Source: Nymphaea colorata
Taxonomy: Eukaryota > Streptophyta > Magnoliopsida > Nymphaeales > Nymphaeaceae
NCBI RefSeq assembly: GCF_008831285.2
Contig: NC_045149.1
Coordinates: 5,881,500 to 5,945,499, forward strand
Direction: 5' to 3'
DNA: 64,000 nt
The notes under the pieces were generated by a model. It was not told where the DNA came from and did not search any database. It saw only the letters and a list, made by a program, of their open reading frames with translations. A program made the translations under genes and the position numbers. Position 1 is the first letter of the stretch; each line of letters begins with the position of its first letter. This document shows positions 1-12,619 of this stretch, in pieces.

Positions 1-2690
1 ATGTTGTGGTATAGACGCTTAGGTCATATCTCTGAAAAGAGAATTAAAAAGCTTCTATCAAATGAAATTCTTGATTCTCACAATTTTGCATACTTTCATG
101 TTTGCATTGAGTGTATAAAGAAAAAATGAGCAAACATTAAGAAAGTAGGTGTCAATTGAGCTTCAGATGTCTTAGAACTTATTTATATTGATGCTGGTCC
201 ATTCCATAGAACTTATTGGAATGGTCAACAATATTTTGTCATGTTCATAAACAATTATTCTCGCTATAGTTACTTATACCTAATTCATGAGAAGTCTCAG
301 TCTTTAGACATGTTCAAATCAGTCAAGGCCAAAGTTGAAAGTCAACTAGGCAAAAGAATTAAGGTTATTAGGTTTGACTATGGTGGTGAGTACTATGGCA
401 GATTTGATGGATCAAGTGAATAACAACTAGGGCCATTTATTAAATTTTTAGATAAATATGGTATAGTCCTTTAATATTCCATGTCGGTTACTCTTAGAAT
501 GAACAGTATAGTTGATAAACAAAACATGACTCTTATGGATATGGTAATAAATATGATTAGTCATTCTACCTTGCCTAAGTCCCTCTAAGGAGAAGCAATA
601 AAGATTGCAACTTATATTTTAAACAAAGTACCAATTAAAACAGTACTGAAAGCCCTGTATGGATTGTGGACGGACAAAGGGCTTAGTATGAAACACTTTT
701 ATATTTAGGGATGTCTAGTTGAGTCAAAGTTATACAAGTCAAATGAAAAGAAATTGAACTCTAAGATGGTTAGTTGTTATTTTGTTGGGTACTCTAATGA
801 GTTCAGGGGTTATAAATTTTTGTGACACATCTAATAAATTGTTCATTGGGACAAGAAATGTCTATTTCTTTGAGCATGTTGAGTTTGAGTGATGTGATAA
901 GGTTATACATATTGCCTTTAAAGAAGAACACGAGTCTCTTCATATGGATGTTGTAGAAAATAGTCAGGTTTTTATTCATGATATTGTTCATCAACAAATT
1001 CAGACAAAGACAATAATGATGATTTTCCTAATCAAACTAATGAAGAACCAACTCAACAACTTCAAGAAAGTCAAGTAGAGGTGTCACTAAGGAGATCCAC
1101 TAATGAAATGAGAACCTAGATGATTATGTTGTCTATCTCTAGAAACATGAGGTTAACACAAGTTTGATAGATGATGACCATATCAATTTCCATAAAGCAA
1201 TGCAGAGTTCCAAATGTTAAAAATGAATAGATGTCGTGAATGATGAAATAAAGTTCACAACAGGTAATGACACATTAGAAATTATCTCATTACTTGAAGG
1301 TATGAAAATCATTGGTTGCAAATAGATATTTCAAACCAAGAGACATTTATTTGGCAACATCAAAAGGTATGAAACATGTCTTGTGCCATTGACTTTACCA
1401 AAAAAAAATTATTGTTTATACATAGATTTATTGAAGATTATTACGACATTGGTGACTCATTTTGATTTAGAGCTATTAAAACAACATTTCTCAAAAGCAT
1501 TGATGAGATCATATATATATGGTGCACCCAAAAAATTTTGTTTTAGGAATACAAAGAAAATAGTCTGCAAACTTAAGAAATTCATCTATAGCCTAAAGTA
1601 AGCTTCCCGTCAATGGTATTACAGATTTCATCAGGTTGTAGCTTCATTTGGCTTTGAGACTAATGTGACTAATGAATGTGTATACCATAAATTTTATGAG
1701 TAAATTCGCCTTTATGGTCTTAAATGTCGATAACATATTGTTTGTCAATAATGATGTAAGCTTCTTACATAAAACCAAAAGATTCTATCGATAAAGTTTT
1801 AGATGAAAGATCTTGGTAATGCCTTTTTCTAATTAAAAATTGAAATATTTCTAGATCGTTCTCGAGCTATTCTTGGATGCTAACAAAATGCCTACATTAA
1901 TGAAGTACTTCAAAGCATATAAGTTTGTAAGTCAGGACATACTCTTGTTGCTAAAGAAAACAAGTTTAGTCTCAATTAGTGCCCTAAGAATGAAGTTAAA
2001 TTTAAAGAGATGAAAATAATTCTCTATGCATCCGTTTTAGGAAGTCTAATGTATGCTCTAGTTTGTACTCAGATAGATATTGTACATATAGTTGGGATGT
2101 TGGGCATATATCTAAGTAACCTTGACATGAATATTTGGAGGGCAACTAAAAGGATAATGTAGTACTTACAATGAATAATGGATTTTATGCTCACATATAG
2201 AACATAGATCAATTGGAGATCATTGGACATTTAGATTCTGACTTTGTTCGATGCCAAGATGATCATAGATCCACCTTGCGCTGTATATCTGTTGGGTGGA
2301 GGAGATATATCATGGAAAGCAAACACTTGTAGCTAGTTCAACCATGACTACATAATTCATAACATGTTATGAGACTTTCAATCATGCATTATGACTATAG
2401 AATTTTGTCACATGGCTATGTCTTGTGAATGATGTTGAAAGACCATTAAAATTATTTTACGATAGTAAATAGCAATACAATATTCTAATAACAGGTACAA
2501 TTTGACAAAGTTGAAGCACATCGATACTAAGTTTTTGAATGTTAAAAAATGATACAAAATGGTAAGATGTCTTTAGAGGTATTACAATAAGCTCCATGAT
2601 TGCAGATCCCTCACTAAGGGTTTTAACACCCAAGGTTTTTCACAAGCATATTGCTTGTTGGATGCATTGTAACTTGATGATATGCTGGTT
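1..2690 (+). pseudogene. Decayed Ty1/copia pol (integrase, RT, RNase H)
   Basis: The window opens inside a copia polyprotein. The GAG-pre-integrase motif (WYRRLGHIS) lies at 4-36 and the integrase core begins near 180, where YIDAGPF stands for the usual catalytic Asp segment. A second integrase block (IRFDYGGEYYG) ends at 423. Reverse transcriptase remnants occupy about 1380-1700 (KKFIYSLK then ASRQWYYRFH), and an RNase H remnant lies near 2240-2330. Many stops and frameshifts (for example at 127, 421, 471 and 587) break every frame, so it cannot make protein. The 5' LTR, gag and protease lie outside the window. The order integrase before RT is copia-specific. Confidence 0.8.
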
Positions 2691-3096
2691 GATTAGAAGT
2701 TTATATTTTTATATTGTTCTTATGTAAGACACATTATAGTTTATGCAAAATACAATTTAAAGTTCTCTAGTTCTATTTCGTACTTATGTATATCCCTGAT
2801 CTCCATAAGGCATTATAGTAGGACCAATTGAGAATAGCCATGTTATGATCACATTGCATGTAATTCTCATGCTACACATCTATGTCTGATACATATATCA
2901 TTGATTATGTTAATATTTGTGATTATTAATGAGTCTAACTATTCTAAATATAGTGAATGCCACTTTCATTCTATGTTAATATGACTATGGATGAGATTGG
3001 TGTAAATGTCATATAATAAAATAGCAATTTTGAACTCATACAGTTTTCATGTAATGCATAATTATGTAATGAAATCTTTGGCCCATGTGAAAGATT
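2690..3096. other. AT-rich stretch between copia pol and its candidate LTR
   Basis: No coding signal or clear repeat. By position it is the untranslated tail of the copia element. Confidence 0.3.
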
Positions 3097-3540
3097 GTTA
3101 GAATCATTATGTGAGTCTGCGTGTCATTAGCAATTTCATACATTATGTGTTATCTGAGGGTAAATATCCAAAAAGTGATCTATTAAGTTGTATATTTAAT
3201 CATTTTATATGGTATTGGGGTAAATTTTATATGTGTAGTAGATCCTACCACCATATTATGCCATCACTTTCTTTGAGATGGACTCAGATATGCTTTTGTT
3301 TTGACGCGTATTGTGATTTGGTGATTCAACATGAATATGTATAGTTTTTGGGAATACTTGGTTCCATCATTTCCACCATGGAAGTGGAACCCAAACCTAT
3401 TTAGACAAAAAAATTGTGGCATGCTGCTAACAATTGAAACACATACTAGATATAGTGTATCTAGGATTTGTTTCCATGGATATTGGTCAGATTGCAAGAT
3501 GCACAACTAAAATCCACATAAAAAAATTTGGCTTGTTAGG
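3097..3540 (+). repeat. Candidate 3' LTR of the decayed copia element
   Basis: About 400 bases after the last RNase H trace, a purine run (GTGAAAGA) is followed by TGTTAGAATCATTATG. That resembles the polypurine tract and TGTT start of a Tnt1-type LTR. The outer end near 3540 is only estimated. The partner LTR is outside the window, so the pair cannot be compared. Confidence 0.35.
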
Positions 3541-4970
3541 GCACCACAAGGTTATGCTTGAATTTGGCGCTCATGATTTCGTCACGGACCACTGAGCCAC
3601 ACCGCTGGTTGTGATGACTCTCTTGCCTTCCAAGCCCTTGTCTCCTTGACTGCCAACCACATGGTTACCAAGTGTGCTCCAACCCATCAAGCTCTAGTTT
3701 GGTTCTCTCCTTATGGTTGAAGAAGATAGCAAATGAACTCAAAAAGCAAAGCTCGACCATGATTCTTGTAAATCATGTCGTTGGAATTCCCAACGATAAT
3801 TTTTCCCTTGCTATTCTTCTTGACTTCCTGCTCCCTTTGGCCTCAGGTACTCCAAGAAAAATTTCAATTGCTATCATTCATGTGGTTTTCTTTCTCATTT
3901 CTTCTGTCCTTTTTCCTCTTTGCTTTTTTTGGGGGTTTCTTCCCTTTTTTGTGTGTCTATCTACATGTTATTAAAAAAATTGTTAACAGAGAAGGGACAT
4001 TCATGGTGGTTAACATCAACATGACTATGAAGTAGATTAGTCAATAGGTAGAATAGAAGAGGCGTAATGCCAGTATGTAGATCAGTGTTCTTACTAGTGT
4101 TTCTGTCTACTCAGAACAAGATTTTTGTCCGTCCCCAACATAGGGCAATGAAAATTTTAGCTTCCCTTCATTCTTACTTGTAACTTTTAATTATTGAATT
4201 AAATTGGCTATCGCATTGTTTGCAAGTTTTTTGTTTATACATCTATCCCCACTCAATTTCTCTTTTTTCCTTCTTCTAGAGTTGCTATGTATGCTAAATA
4301 TATTTGTAAATGCAGGCAACTAAAATATGCCTGCTATAGGATATTTCAGGGTGACAAAAAAATTGTTTACTATCAACAAAAAATAGTCACCATGGGGGTA
4401 CTAGCAACAATTTATATTATAGCAACTCTCTATGGTGGTTTTGGCAATGGTTTTTACTTTCTTTAACCATGGTTTTAATTTTTTTTACCATCCACCAACA
4501 TCAAGCAGCTCGAAGGTTTCAATTCTCCCTACAAATGTAATTAACATAAGAAACATTAAGCATCAAAGTTGTATACAACATATTAAGATCCTATAAGAAT
4601 GGATAGATGTTGCACATGGCAGTGACTGATATCTATGATTGATATCCACACATTAAAATTATTGACTAACTTTTTAATCTATCTTGAATTGAATGGCTCT
4701 TTTGATTTAAAAATAGAGCCGATAAAGTCTCTTTAGATATTGTTAATCAATGGTCATTGTTTTTTCCTATGTACCAAGGTTATGCCATGAAACACCAAAT
4801 TTTTAATCCATGCCATTTTTATTCCAAATAGTCATGCATGGCCTGAACTTGGCAAAGGATTGAAATGCCTCCTCCACATGATTCCAAGATTACAATCCTT
4901 GGGTTGCCTCCATTCATGCGCTTGACGCTTGCCTGAATTAGGATGTGGTGGTCTTAGGTTCTCATTGATG
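3541..4970. other. Intergenic, no gene seen
   Basis: Open frames here (for example 3672-3974 and 3775-4035) are hydrophobic translations of T-rich DNA and show no domain I recognise. No RNA gene or defined repeat was found. Confidence 0.4.
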
Positions 4971-4979
4971 GAAGACTAG

Positions 4980-6127
4980 TAGGCTCGACAAATACAAGGG
5001 CGACCTCATTCAATAGCTACACTAACTTTGTTGGCCCCTCCTATTCAGACGACTAGGGATAACTCTTTATAGTACAAGCAAACATCATGCAACTCCCCCA
5101 ACTCACCTTAAGGAGCTTGAGGAGCACTTTATGTTCTACATATGCATATGGGATTTTGGCCTTGATTCTAGTTTGTTTCCTTCTCATTGAAAATGACATA
5201 CACATCTTGTTGAAATCCCATGTGACTTCTCTTACAATCTTGAGCCAATATATCCTCAAAACTATATCTTCTTATATGAGAGCACATATAGGTCCACATT
5301 GAACTTATGTTTTTTTGTAGTTGGACATTAACATCTCGGTACATGTGTTGACAAGAAGCTTTTTTCCATTTTTCTAAAATGATCTTGAAGGAAGGATTGT
5401 CTCTAAGTAGGTACTGATAGTCTAGGCAACTTCTTCATGTATCAAATTGTGTGTAGACCCGGTTCCACTAGGACATCTACTTTAGTAACTCTTGTCCTAC
5501 CCTTGACTTTCATAATGACGTCATGAAAACTGAAAAACGAAATTTGGTATATTGACCTCAACATGGGTATGATACGACATGTTGGTTTTTTCGTTTTGAT
5601 CATTGTGGTGCTCTTCTTCTTCTTCTTTGAAAGAGCTCTGTTCTTTTGAAAACATTTCTTTTTCATCATTGTGGTCACGGTATGCTGGGATGGGCTAGGG
5701 CCGACCATCTGTTCGCGTATGTTTGCTACTACAACAATGATGCAGTTGGTGCCGGAGGGGTAGGCAGCCAGCTAGAGGTGGTTTGCTCAACCAAGTCCAG
5801 ACTTTCCATCTCTAGTCCACTGCTTTTAGGTGTGGAATGCACTGCTGGTGCCAGTGGTTTCGTAGGCTGCTTTTGCACAAGTTGAGACTGAAAGAACTCA
5901 GGCATTGCAGCATGGCTTGTTGCACCTGTGTGGGTTGGGTAGCAAAGGTGGTGGCCATGGTTGGGGAGACCTCTGCAAAATCATCATTCATTATCTACTA
6001 TAGTTGTGCTATGGTGTTGCACATCTTCAAATATATCATCAGGAAGTGTACTTGTTCCTCCATACACTTCAGATAGTTGGACTGGTGTGTTATATGTTGT
6101 CAACCATGCAAGATGACTCTGGTACCA
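4980..6127 (-). mobile_element. Truncated Ty3/gypsy internal fragment (protease and gag leader)
   Basis: Read on the minus strand, 5600-5050 translates in broken frames to an aspartic-protease region (MSYHTHVE, then GTGSTHN). It is colinear with the protease region of the larger gypsy element at about 12000-11530; the nucleotide match at 5087 with about 11535 is visible by eye. Upstream on the minus strand the fragment continues to a primer-binding-like sequence at 6116-6127, which reads TGGTACCAGAGT on the minus strand. RT, RNase H and integrase are missing, so this is a deleted copy of a related family. Confidence 0.55.
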
Positions 6128-6129
6128 CT

Positions 6130-7090
6130 TGATACAAGTCTTCCATGCCAATCTATGATATCTTGCACATGACTAGCCTCACACTAGCTTAAGAGTACAA
6201 TATACCCATCCGGATAGGACCTCAAAACGATAATCCCAAGTACAATGATGACACACAACTAGTGGCTTCTTTGGCAACAAGGGATGGGACGAGCAAGCTA
6301 TGCAGTGCAGATCATGGCTTCTTTGGAAACACGACGACACACAGTGAGGGAGCAAGCCTAGGTTGGCATGGCTAGCCGGAGGGTGGCTAGCACACTTGGA
6401 TGCAACTAAGGCCGACACCTATGCTGAAGCCGAGAGGGCTATGGATAGGAACAAACTATCTAAGTTAAAAGGAAGAGAGGTCGACTGCTTGCCAAGGTTA
6501 GGTTTGGCTCTCAACAGGTGTCTCCTTGCATATGCATCCAGTGGCCAACCGACGACCAGGACTTGACTTCTTGGCTAGCATGCTAGCCATGGTCTTCGTT
6601 GATCGACCGAATCGTGCATCGGTAGAGTTGATGGGCCTAGATCACACAATCCAATAGGAGAGGCCGGCAGTCATGGTTGGGTTGTTGAGAGGTGACCATG
6701 TGGTCTCCTCGCACTCCAAAGAGCTCTACGATTAGGGTAGTAGAGTTGTGGCGGTCGAATCCAGATGAACCACTGGTAGACTATTGGTGGTCGCAATACC
6801 ACACCTTGGATGGTGGTAGTTGGCATCAGATGGTGGTGGTGGTTGGATGACAAACAATGGCAGTAGGTTGGCAGTAACAACGCAAATTTACTAGAACATG
6901 TCAAAGGAGATGGAGACGCAAGAGAGAGTGTGTGTGAGAAACTAACAACCTAAAAGTTCATTCTTCAATTGCATAATGAACAAAAGTAAACAAATGAGTT
7001 TTTTAGGACTTGCACCCAATACAAAAACAAATAAGAGCCAATAACATTAGATAAAATTCAAATTCTTAATTTCTATTAGATGGAGCTAGG
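6130..7090 (-). repeat. Candidate LTR of the truncated gypsy element
   Basis: Immediately outside the primer-binding-like site, the plus strand begins TGATACAAG, as expected for the inner edge of a minus-strand 5' LTR. The outer end is not recognisable and 7090 is a guess from typical length. The sequence differs from the LTRs at 7595 and 14382. Confidence 0.3.
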
Positions 7091-7594
7091 TGACATCAAA
7101 GAAAAATGCAAATCTAGCCCTCTGATTGGTTGATTTTCTCTGGGTGAAACTTTTTAAGGAGATTGCTAAATCTAGAGCCTTTCAGATCTAACGCATGGGA
7201 TGAGATGGCACCTATTGCGTACGCATGGCAAGGGGGAGTGGGCCTTGCAGCTAAAGTGGCGAGCTCAAAAAAGAAATTGTGTGAGCTACATGTTGAAACC
7301 GAATGGCTCCTACATGGAAGGAGTGTGGCACCCATGTGGAGGCATGGGGGGCTAAGGCTAAATGTCTAGAAATCTACCTTCTGATTGGCTAGTGTGACAA
7401 CTGGGTTGTCTGGTGTATTGTGTGTGCCTCTGCAGCATGCCCCACTCGAGTGGAAAAGAGTTGTGGGCACCTACTCGAGTTGGGTCTGAGCTCTTGTTGT
7501 GCATGCTACTGGGTGGGTGCTGACCCCTAGTGGATCGGGGTGCTGGCCGAGTTGCTCTCATTTAAGGCTAATGTTTGGGACTTAGCCTCTAGTA

Positions 7595-8712
7595 AGATCC
7601 ATGGCTGGCTTGACTCCACATGTTTGCTCAGTGGCAAGTTGGCACCTGACACTTGTCCTTTAGACCAGCAAGCTGATCTAAGTCTTGTTTGGATGTAAAT
7701 CTATCGATTGAAGCACCAAATGTGTAGATCTAGTGTGTTCAGGGTGTAGTTGCTGAAGATATTGCACTAGGTTTCCTCATACGTGGGACAGCTATGCATC
7801 TAGCGCGTAGTTGTTGCACAAGGACCAACTACTGTGGTTGGGGACAGCCAGATCACGCCAATCAAAGTTGGACAAACAAAATTGTAGAAATGAGTACCCA
7901 GAAGAGGAGAAGATCATCGGTGATCTCCTTCAATGCTCATTTGGCGGGTGGCAAGAAGGAGAGCATATCAATGACAAAGACTCGTAGATCTGATAGTTGT
8001 GCCATTGCTATGAAGTGGTCATCATATGATCTAAGATGAGGAAGATGAGAAGGGAGGAAGGACACAAGAAAATGCATGAACAAAATCAAAAGTGCTTGTA
8101 TTCTATTCCACGATCCAAGAGAGAAACTTCAAGTCTGGAATGAATACAAAAATGAAAGAAACAATGTTTCGAACAATTGGAGGCTTCATCTCAAACATTT
8201 TTGGAAATAAAGGCTGGGCGACACAAAATTGGCACCTCCTCTAAAGCGAGCTAGGGTTGGGCACTTAGGGTTGACCTGGCTCCACCTTGGAATCTGAATG
8301 GCTGCTAGTAGTTCGTGATGCTGAGGTAGCATGCTGGTTGAAGGACATGTGGCAGAGGTGTGTGGAACCCGCTCCTTGTGATGCTGAGGTGGGTTGTAGC
8401 TAGGGTTGGTGCCAAGTGAGAGATAGGCTGATGTGGCGTGCTTGCAAGCTGGCCCACTAGTTTGGCATCGTGACAAGCTCTAAGTCTGCTTTGGTCAGTG
8501 AAGGGCTGAGGGTGAGCTCCGCTTGAGGTGGCTCGAGCTGGGTGCACCTACTCAGGTTTGGCCTGAGCCCCATAGCTAAGGTTTGCTGGTCCAGTTTCTC
8601 CTGTGGTGTCTGGTGTGCCGTGAAGCTAGTCTCATACAAAAGATCCAAGTTGTCTGACTGTAGGATGCGGGCACAAGTATGAGAAGGGCATGGGCCCTTA
8701 CTAAGGTCCACA
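7595..8712 (-). repeat. 3' LTR of the gypsy element
   Basis: Its inner end reads TGTGGACC on the minus strand and matches TGCAGACC at the outer end of the other LTR. The outer end (AGATCC on the plus strand) corresponds to TGATCC of the other copy, so the terminal TG seems mutated. Confidence 0.7.
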
Positions 8713-8715
8713 TTA

Positions 8716-8731
8716 AGTCCTCCCCCCTGAG
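8716..8731 (-). promoter_or_regulatory. Polypurine tract of the gypsy element
   Basis: The minus strand reads TCAGGGGGGAGGACT directly before the LTR start. It also encodes the end of pol (SQGGG), a common arrangement in gypsy elements. It would prime plus-strand DNA synthesis during reverse transcription. Confidence 0.65.
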
Positions 8732-10160
8732 ATTGGTCTTGTCCCCAAGATGTAACAAAAGAAAATTTGTCAAGTAGCTCATCCTTATCCTCCCAAGTTT
8801 GACCCATGTCATCTTGATCTCATTAAACCAAGACACGGCAAATAATGGTGCCCTCTCTTGTGATCCTCATTGCTTTCACGATTTAGATCGGCGTAAAGGC
8901 TCATTCCATGGAGCATCAACTTTTTTAAATGGGGGCTGATCATGAAAATATTTAAAGTCAAGTCACATGAATGATCAGATGGACTTGAGACTATGAATGT
9001 AAACCCAAGCTATAGGCTATTTTTCCTATCACCTGTAGGACTTTGAAAGGTCCATGAAATCTTAGTAGAAGTTTACAGTAAGGCTGGTCAAAGAGGATCT
9101 TTTTTACATGCATGTCTTTTTGAGGAGTACCTAATCACCCAGCTTGAAAGTTCTTTCTTTTCTATTCTTATTATGTATTTGCATAATTCTATTCTGAGCC
9201 ATAATCAGATTTTATTCTTTATGGTACTCAATATTTCGTCATTTTCTTAGTTTCTATTTGCAATGGGATCATGAGAGTCTCCTTCTTCATTATTTATAAA
9301 AAAAAAGGTGGTAGATGACCATATTCAACCTTGAATGTGATCATGGTAATAATAAGTGGAAACTTGTGTTGTATGACCACCCACCCCATGCTAGGAATCT
9401 CATCTATTCTTGAGGATGATGGCTACAAAAACAACGAAGAAAGGTTTCAAGGGTTTGGTTTACCATTTCACACTGCCTATCAGTTTGTAGATCATAGACT
9501 GAATTAAAATGGATCTTGGTTCCCATGAGGTTGAAGTACTCACCACAGAAATTACTCAAAAAATGAGAATCCCTATTGGAGACTATGGGGTCTATGAGAT
9601 ATCATGCAATTTTCCCACATGCTCATGAAGGACTTTAGCTACTGCAGAAGCAAAGAAGGTTCTAGGCAAAAAAAATATAATAAGTATATTTGGTGAGCCG
9701 GTCGACAACAATCATGATCGTTTTCATGCCATGAGAGTGGGGTAAGGCTTCAACAAAGTCCATGGAAATGTCCATCTAGGCTTCCTTAGGTATAGGCAAT
9801 GAGAAGAAATGGCCTGGTAGTTTAATGTCCTCATACTTATGTTGTTGGTAAGGAAGACACTCTGTAACGAATTTTTTGACCCTAGATTTCATGTGTTTCT
9901 AAAAGAAGGACCCTTCAAGGCCCTAAAGGGTCGTTTTGACACCTTCATGTCTAGCTAAGGGTGAACAATGGAAATGGTGTAGCAACTGAGGAATCAATGT
10001 AGACTCGATAGGCAGCCAAACTCTATCTTTGTAGTGGACTCATTCCTAAGTGTGTATCTTAGACATACCAAGGGGTCTTCTTTAAACTTGGACCCTATTA
10101 AGGATATTTTTTCATATAAGTTTTAGTCATCTACTATCTTAGGCCATAGGTCAACAAAAA
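8732..10160 (-). pseudogene. Gypsy integrase and C-terminal domain remnant
   Basis: Minus-strand frames from about 9900 give a decayed integrase. The approach to the core (SMDFVEALPHSHG, then IVVDRLTKY) lies near 9770-9700. A later block (SNRDSHF) lies near 9590, and a C-terminal GPFKVLQVIGKIAYSL segment lies near 9020. The tail (TWEDKDELLDKF) at about 8795 has the look of the chromodomain-like C terminus found in many plant gypsy integrases. Stops interrupt every domain. Confidence 0.65.
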
Positions 10161-10172
10161 CACTAGATAATG

Positions 10173-10445
10173 TTAAGATGGCTCCATCCCCAATACGGTC
10201 ACACTCTTCCCTAGAGAGAGCATTGGCTCAGCCATTCTCTTAGCCCTTCTTGTATTGGATATCAAAGTCATAGGCCATGATTTTCGCAGCCACTTCTGCT
10301 GCATAGGGGTGGTATTATGTTCCCCGGTCAAGAACTTGAAACTATGGTGGTTAGTCCAAAAAATGAAATGATGGCCAAGGATGTAAGGTCTCCATTTGTC
10401 AAGCACCATCACAATAGCTAGCATTTCCTTGTCATAGGTTGACAA
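10173..10445 (-). pseudogene. Gypsy RNase H fragment
   Basis: A 90-residue open segment beginning STYDKEMLAIV, followed by GHHFIFWTNHHSFKFL, matches the RNase H block of Ty3/gypsy pol. The usual DH pair before the SLK motif reads NHHSFK here, so the catalytic Asp is lost. Confidence 0.75.
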
Positions 10446-11535
10446 GGCCTTCGCCCAGGACCTGAGAACCTTGGTTAGATAAGCGATCAGGTGACCATCA
10501 TAGCACTGCTCTTATCCTAACACCACTAGTGTCAATCTTGGTAACAAAGGTCTTTGAGAAGTTAGGCAATACGAGCACATGCACATGTAACAATGCTTCT
10601 TTCAAGGCATGGAAGGATATGAGCCTTTTCAGTCCAAACAAGAGAATTCTTTTTCAAGAACTGAGTGAGAGGGAAGCAATGTTGCTATAATGATGTATAA
10701 ACTGACAATAGTAGCCAGTGAGGCCTAAGAAACCATGCAAGGATTTGAGGACCTTGGGTGTTGGCCATCACTCTATGGCCTAGAACTTTTCGAGGTTGGT
10801 TTGCACCCCATGAGAACTGATGATGTGGCCGAGTTAGGCTATTTGTTGCAGATCGAATGTACATTTGAAGTGCTTGGCATAAATGCAGTGCTCCTACAAT
10901 ATACTTAGGATGATGCAAACATGCTCAAGATGATCATCTAGAGTGAAGATGTCATTCATGGCTCTCTAAAATGTAGTTGGAGCTTGGTGAGTTCAAATGG
11001 CATAACCAAGAACTCGTAATGTCCATCATATGTCCAGAATGCTGTCTTTTCCACATCTTGAGGGGTCATTTGGATCTCATGTTATCCAGATCTGAGGTCC
11101 ATCTTTGTGAAGTAACATGCGCCATGAAGCTTGTCTAAGGGCTCATCTATGGCAAGTATAGGATGTTTGTTTTTAATGGTAATGTCATTTAGAGCATGTT
11201 AATCGGCACAAAACCACCATATGTTGTCTTTGTTTTTTACCAGAAGGATGGTGAAGAAAAAGGACTGGATGAAGGACAAATGATACCACTCTTAAACATT
11301 TCTTTTACTAGTATCTCAATCTCATTCTTCTGAATATGAGGATCACTTATGGTCGTAGATTCATGGACTTTGAATCTGCCTGTAGGACGATATGGTGGTC
11401 ATGAGATCTCTTTGGTGGTAGTCCAATGGGCTTGGCAAAGACTAGGGAGAAATGGTCAACTATCTGTGCCAATTCTACTAGGACCTCATCTTTAGACGGC
11501 AGTGGCTGATTCTCAATGGTATATGCAAACAACAT
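10446..11535 (-). pseudogene. Gypsy reverse transcriptase remnant
   Basis: The N-terminal RT approach is recognisable at 11535-11347 (GLPPKRSHDHHIVL, then NLRP). The palm and thumb follow towards 10446 with frameshifts and stops; I could not find an intact YxDD box. Together with the RNase H and integrase that follow, it shows pol order typical of Ty3/gypsy. Confidence 0.65.
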
Positions 11536-11761
11536 GCAACTTCCACTGCTAGCCTAAAGAAGTTTGAGAGCTCCTTGGGTTCTACATGCCTTGACGGGAC
11601 TTGAGCCTTACTCTTTGTTTGTTTTCCTCCCAATAGAAACGGCATACACATTTTGTTGAAGTTTCATATGACCTCTCTTAAAGTCCTAAGCCAATGCATT
11701 CCCAAAACTACATCTATTCCTTTAATGGGAGAATATATAGGTCCATGTTAAAGTTGTTCTT

Positions 11762-12004
11762 TTAGAGTTGGACCTTGGCATCATGACACATGTGTAGACA
11801 AGATAGCTTGGTGTCATTTTCTGAAATGACCTCAAATGAGGTGTGGACTTCCAATGGATAGCCTATGGCTTGTGTGACCTCTTCACAAATAGAGTTGTGT
11901 GTAAACCTGGTATCCACTAAGATGTTTACTTCAGTGTTGCCTATTTTACCCTTGACCCTCATGGAATTAGGTGTGTTGGCCCCAACAAGAGTGTGATAGG
12001 TCAC
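11762..12004 (-). pseudogene. Gypsy aspartic protease remnant
   Basis: An 80-residue open stretch contains NILVDTRFTHNSI, where a retroviral-type protease has a DTGA-like active site. The active-site Gly is replaced by Arg, so the enzyme should be dead. It lies between gag and RT as expected. Confidence 0.65.
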
Positions 12005-12152
12005 ATTGATTTCATAATCTTCGTCATATGTACTCTTATCTTCTTATTCAGAAGAGCTTTCTTATTCAAATGATTCTTTTTCTTCATCATCGAAATCCCT
12101 AGCTAGGAAGACACACAAAGTTTTACACTTGTGGCCACAAAATCATTTCTTT

Positions 12153-12611
12153 TCACAAATGTAGAATAAGACTTTTTTTGTTGTTCTTCCATTGTTCCCT
12201 AGAGATATACTCAATCTTAGGCATGCCAAACAGGATAGAAGTAGATGGTTTGGACGCAAGCTTAGACTTGGATTTGTAACTCACAAAGGGACAGGTAGGG
12301 TGGGACTTCTCTATATGGTTTTTCTTATAGGAACTCTTTCTATAAGCTGACAACTTTCTAGCTTTCTCATCAAAAAGTCTGGCCAAACGAAAACACTCTT
12401 TTATAGTGGTAGGTCGGGCGGCCAAGACATCGATTCGAATGTCTTCCTGAAGTCCTCCAATGAAGGAGTTGATGGGTGTATGGCTGGTGCCTACCATTGT
12501 GCTCAAATCATCGAATTTGGCTATGTATTCACGTAGAAGTCTAGTCCTTTTCAAGTTTTTCAACTGTACATCGTAGTTAGTAAACGAAAACTCACCAAAT
12601 TGAGTTATCAT
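12153..12611 (-). pseudogene. Gypsy gag (capsid-like) fragment
   Basis: 152 residues on the minus strand match the retrotransposon gag family in style: LLREYIAKFDDLS followed by FIGGLQEDIRIDV and a basic tail. In the family this protein forms the virus-like particle. The N-terminal part and the zinc knuckle are missing or out of frame, and the downstream segment reaches protease only after stops. Confidence 0.7.
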
Positions 12612-12619
12612 TTCCTAAG

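Noticed and set aside
3672-4035. Hydrophobic ORFs that look like membrane proteins
   Set aside because: T-rich DNA yields Phe/Leu/Ser strings; no start context, family match or neighbouring exons.
8186-8836. Several minus-strand ORFs of 80-116 residues
   Set aside because: They lie in the gypsy 3' LTR and pol end; part of 8576-8836 is the integrase tail, the rest has no independent coding support.
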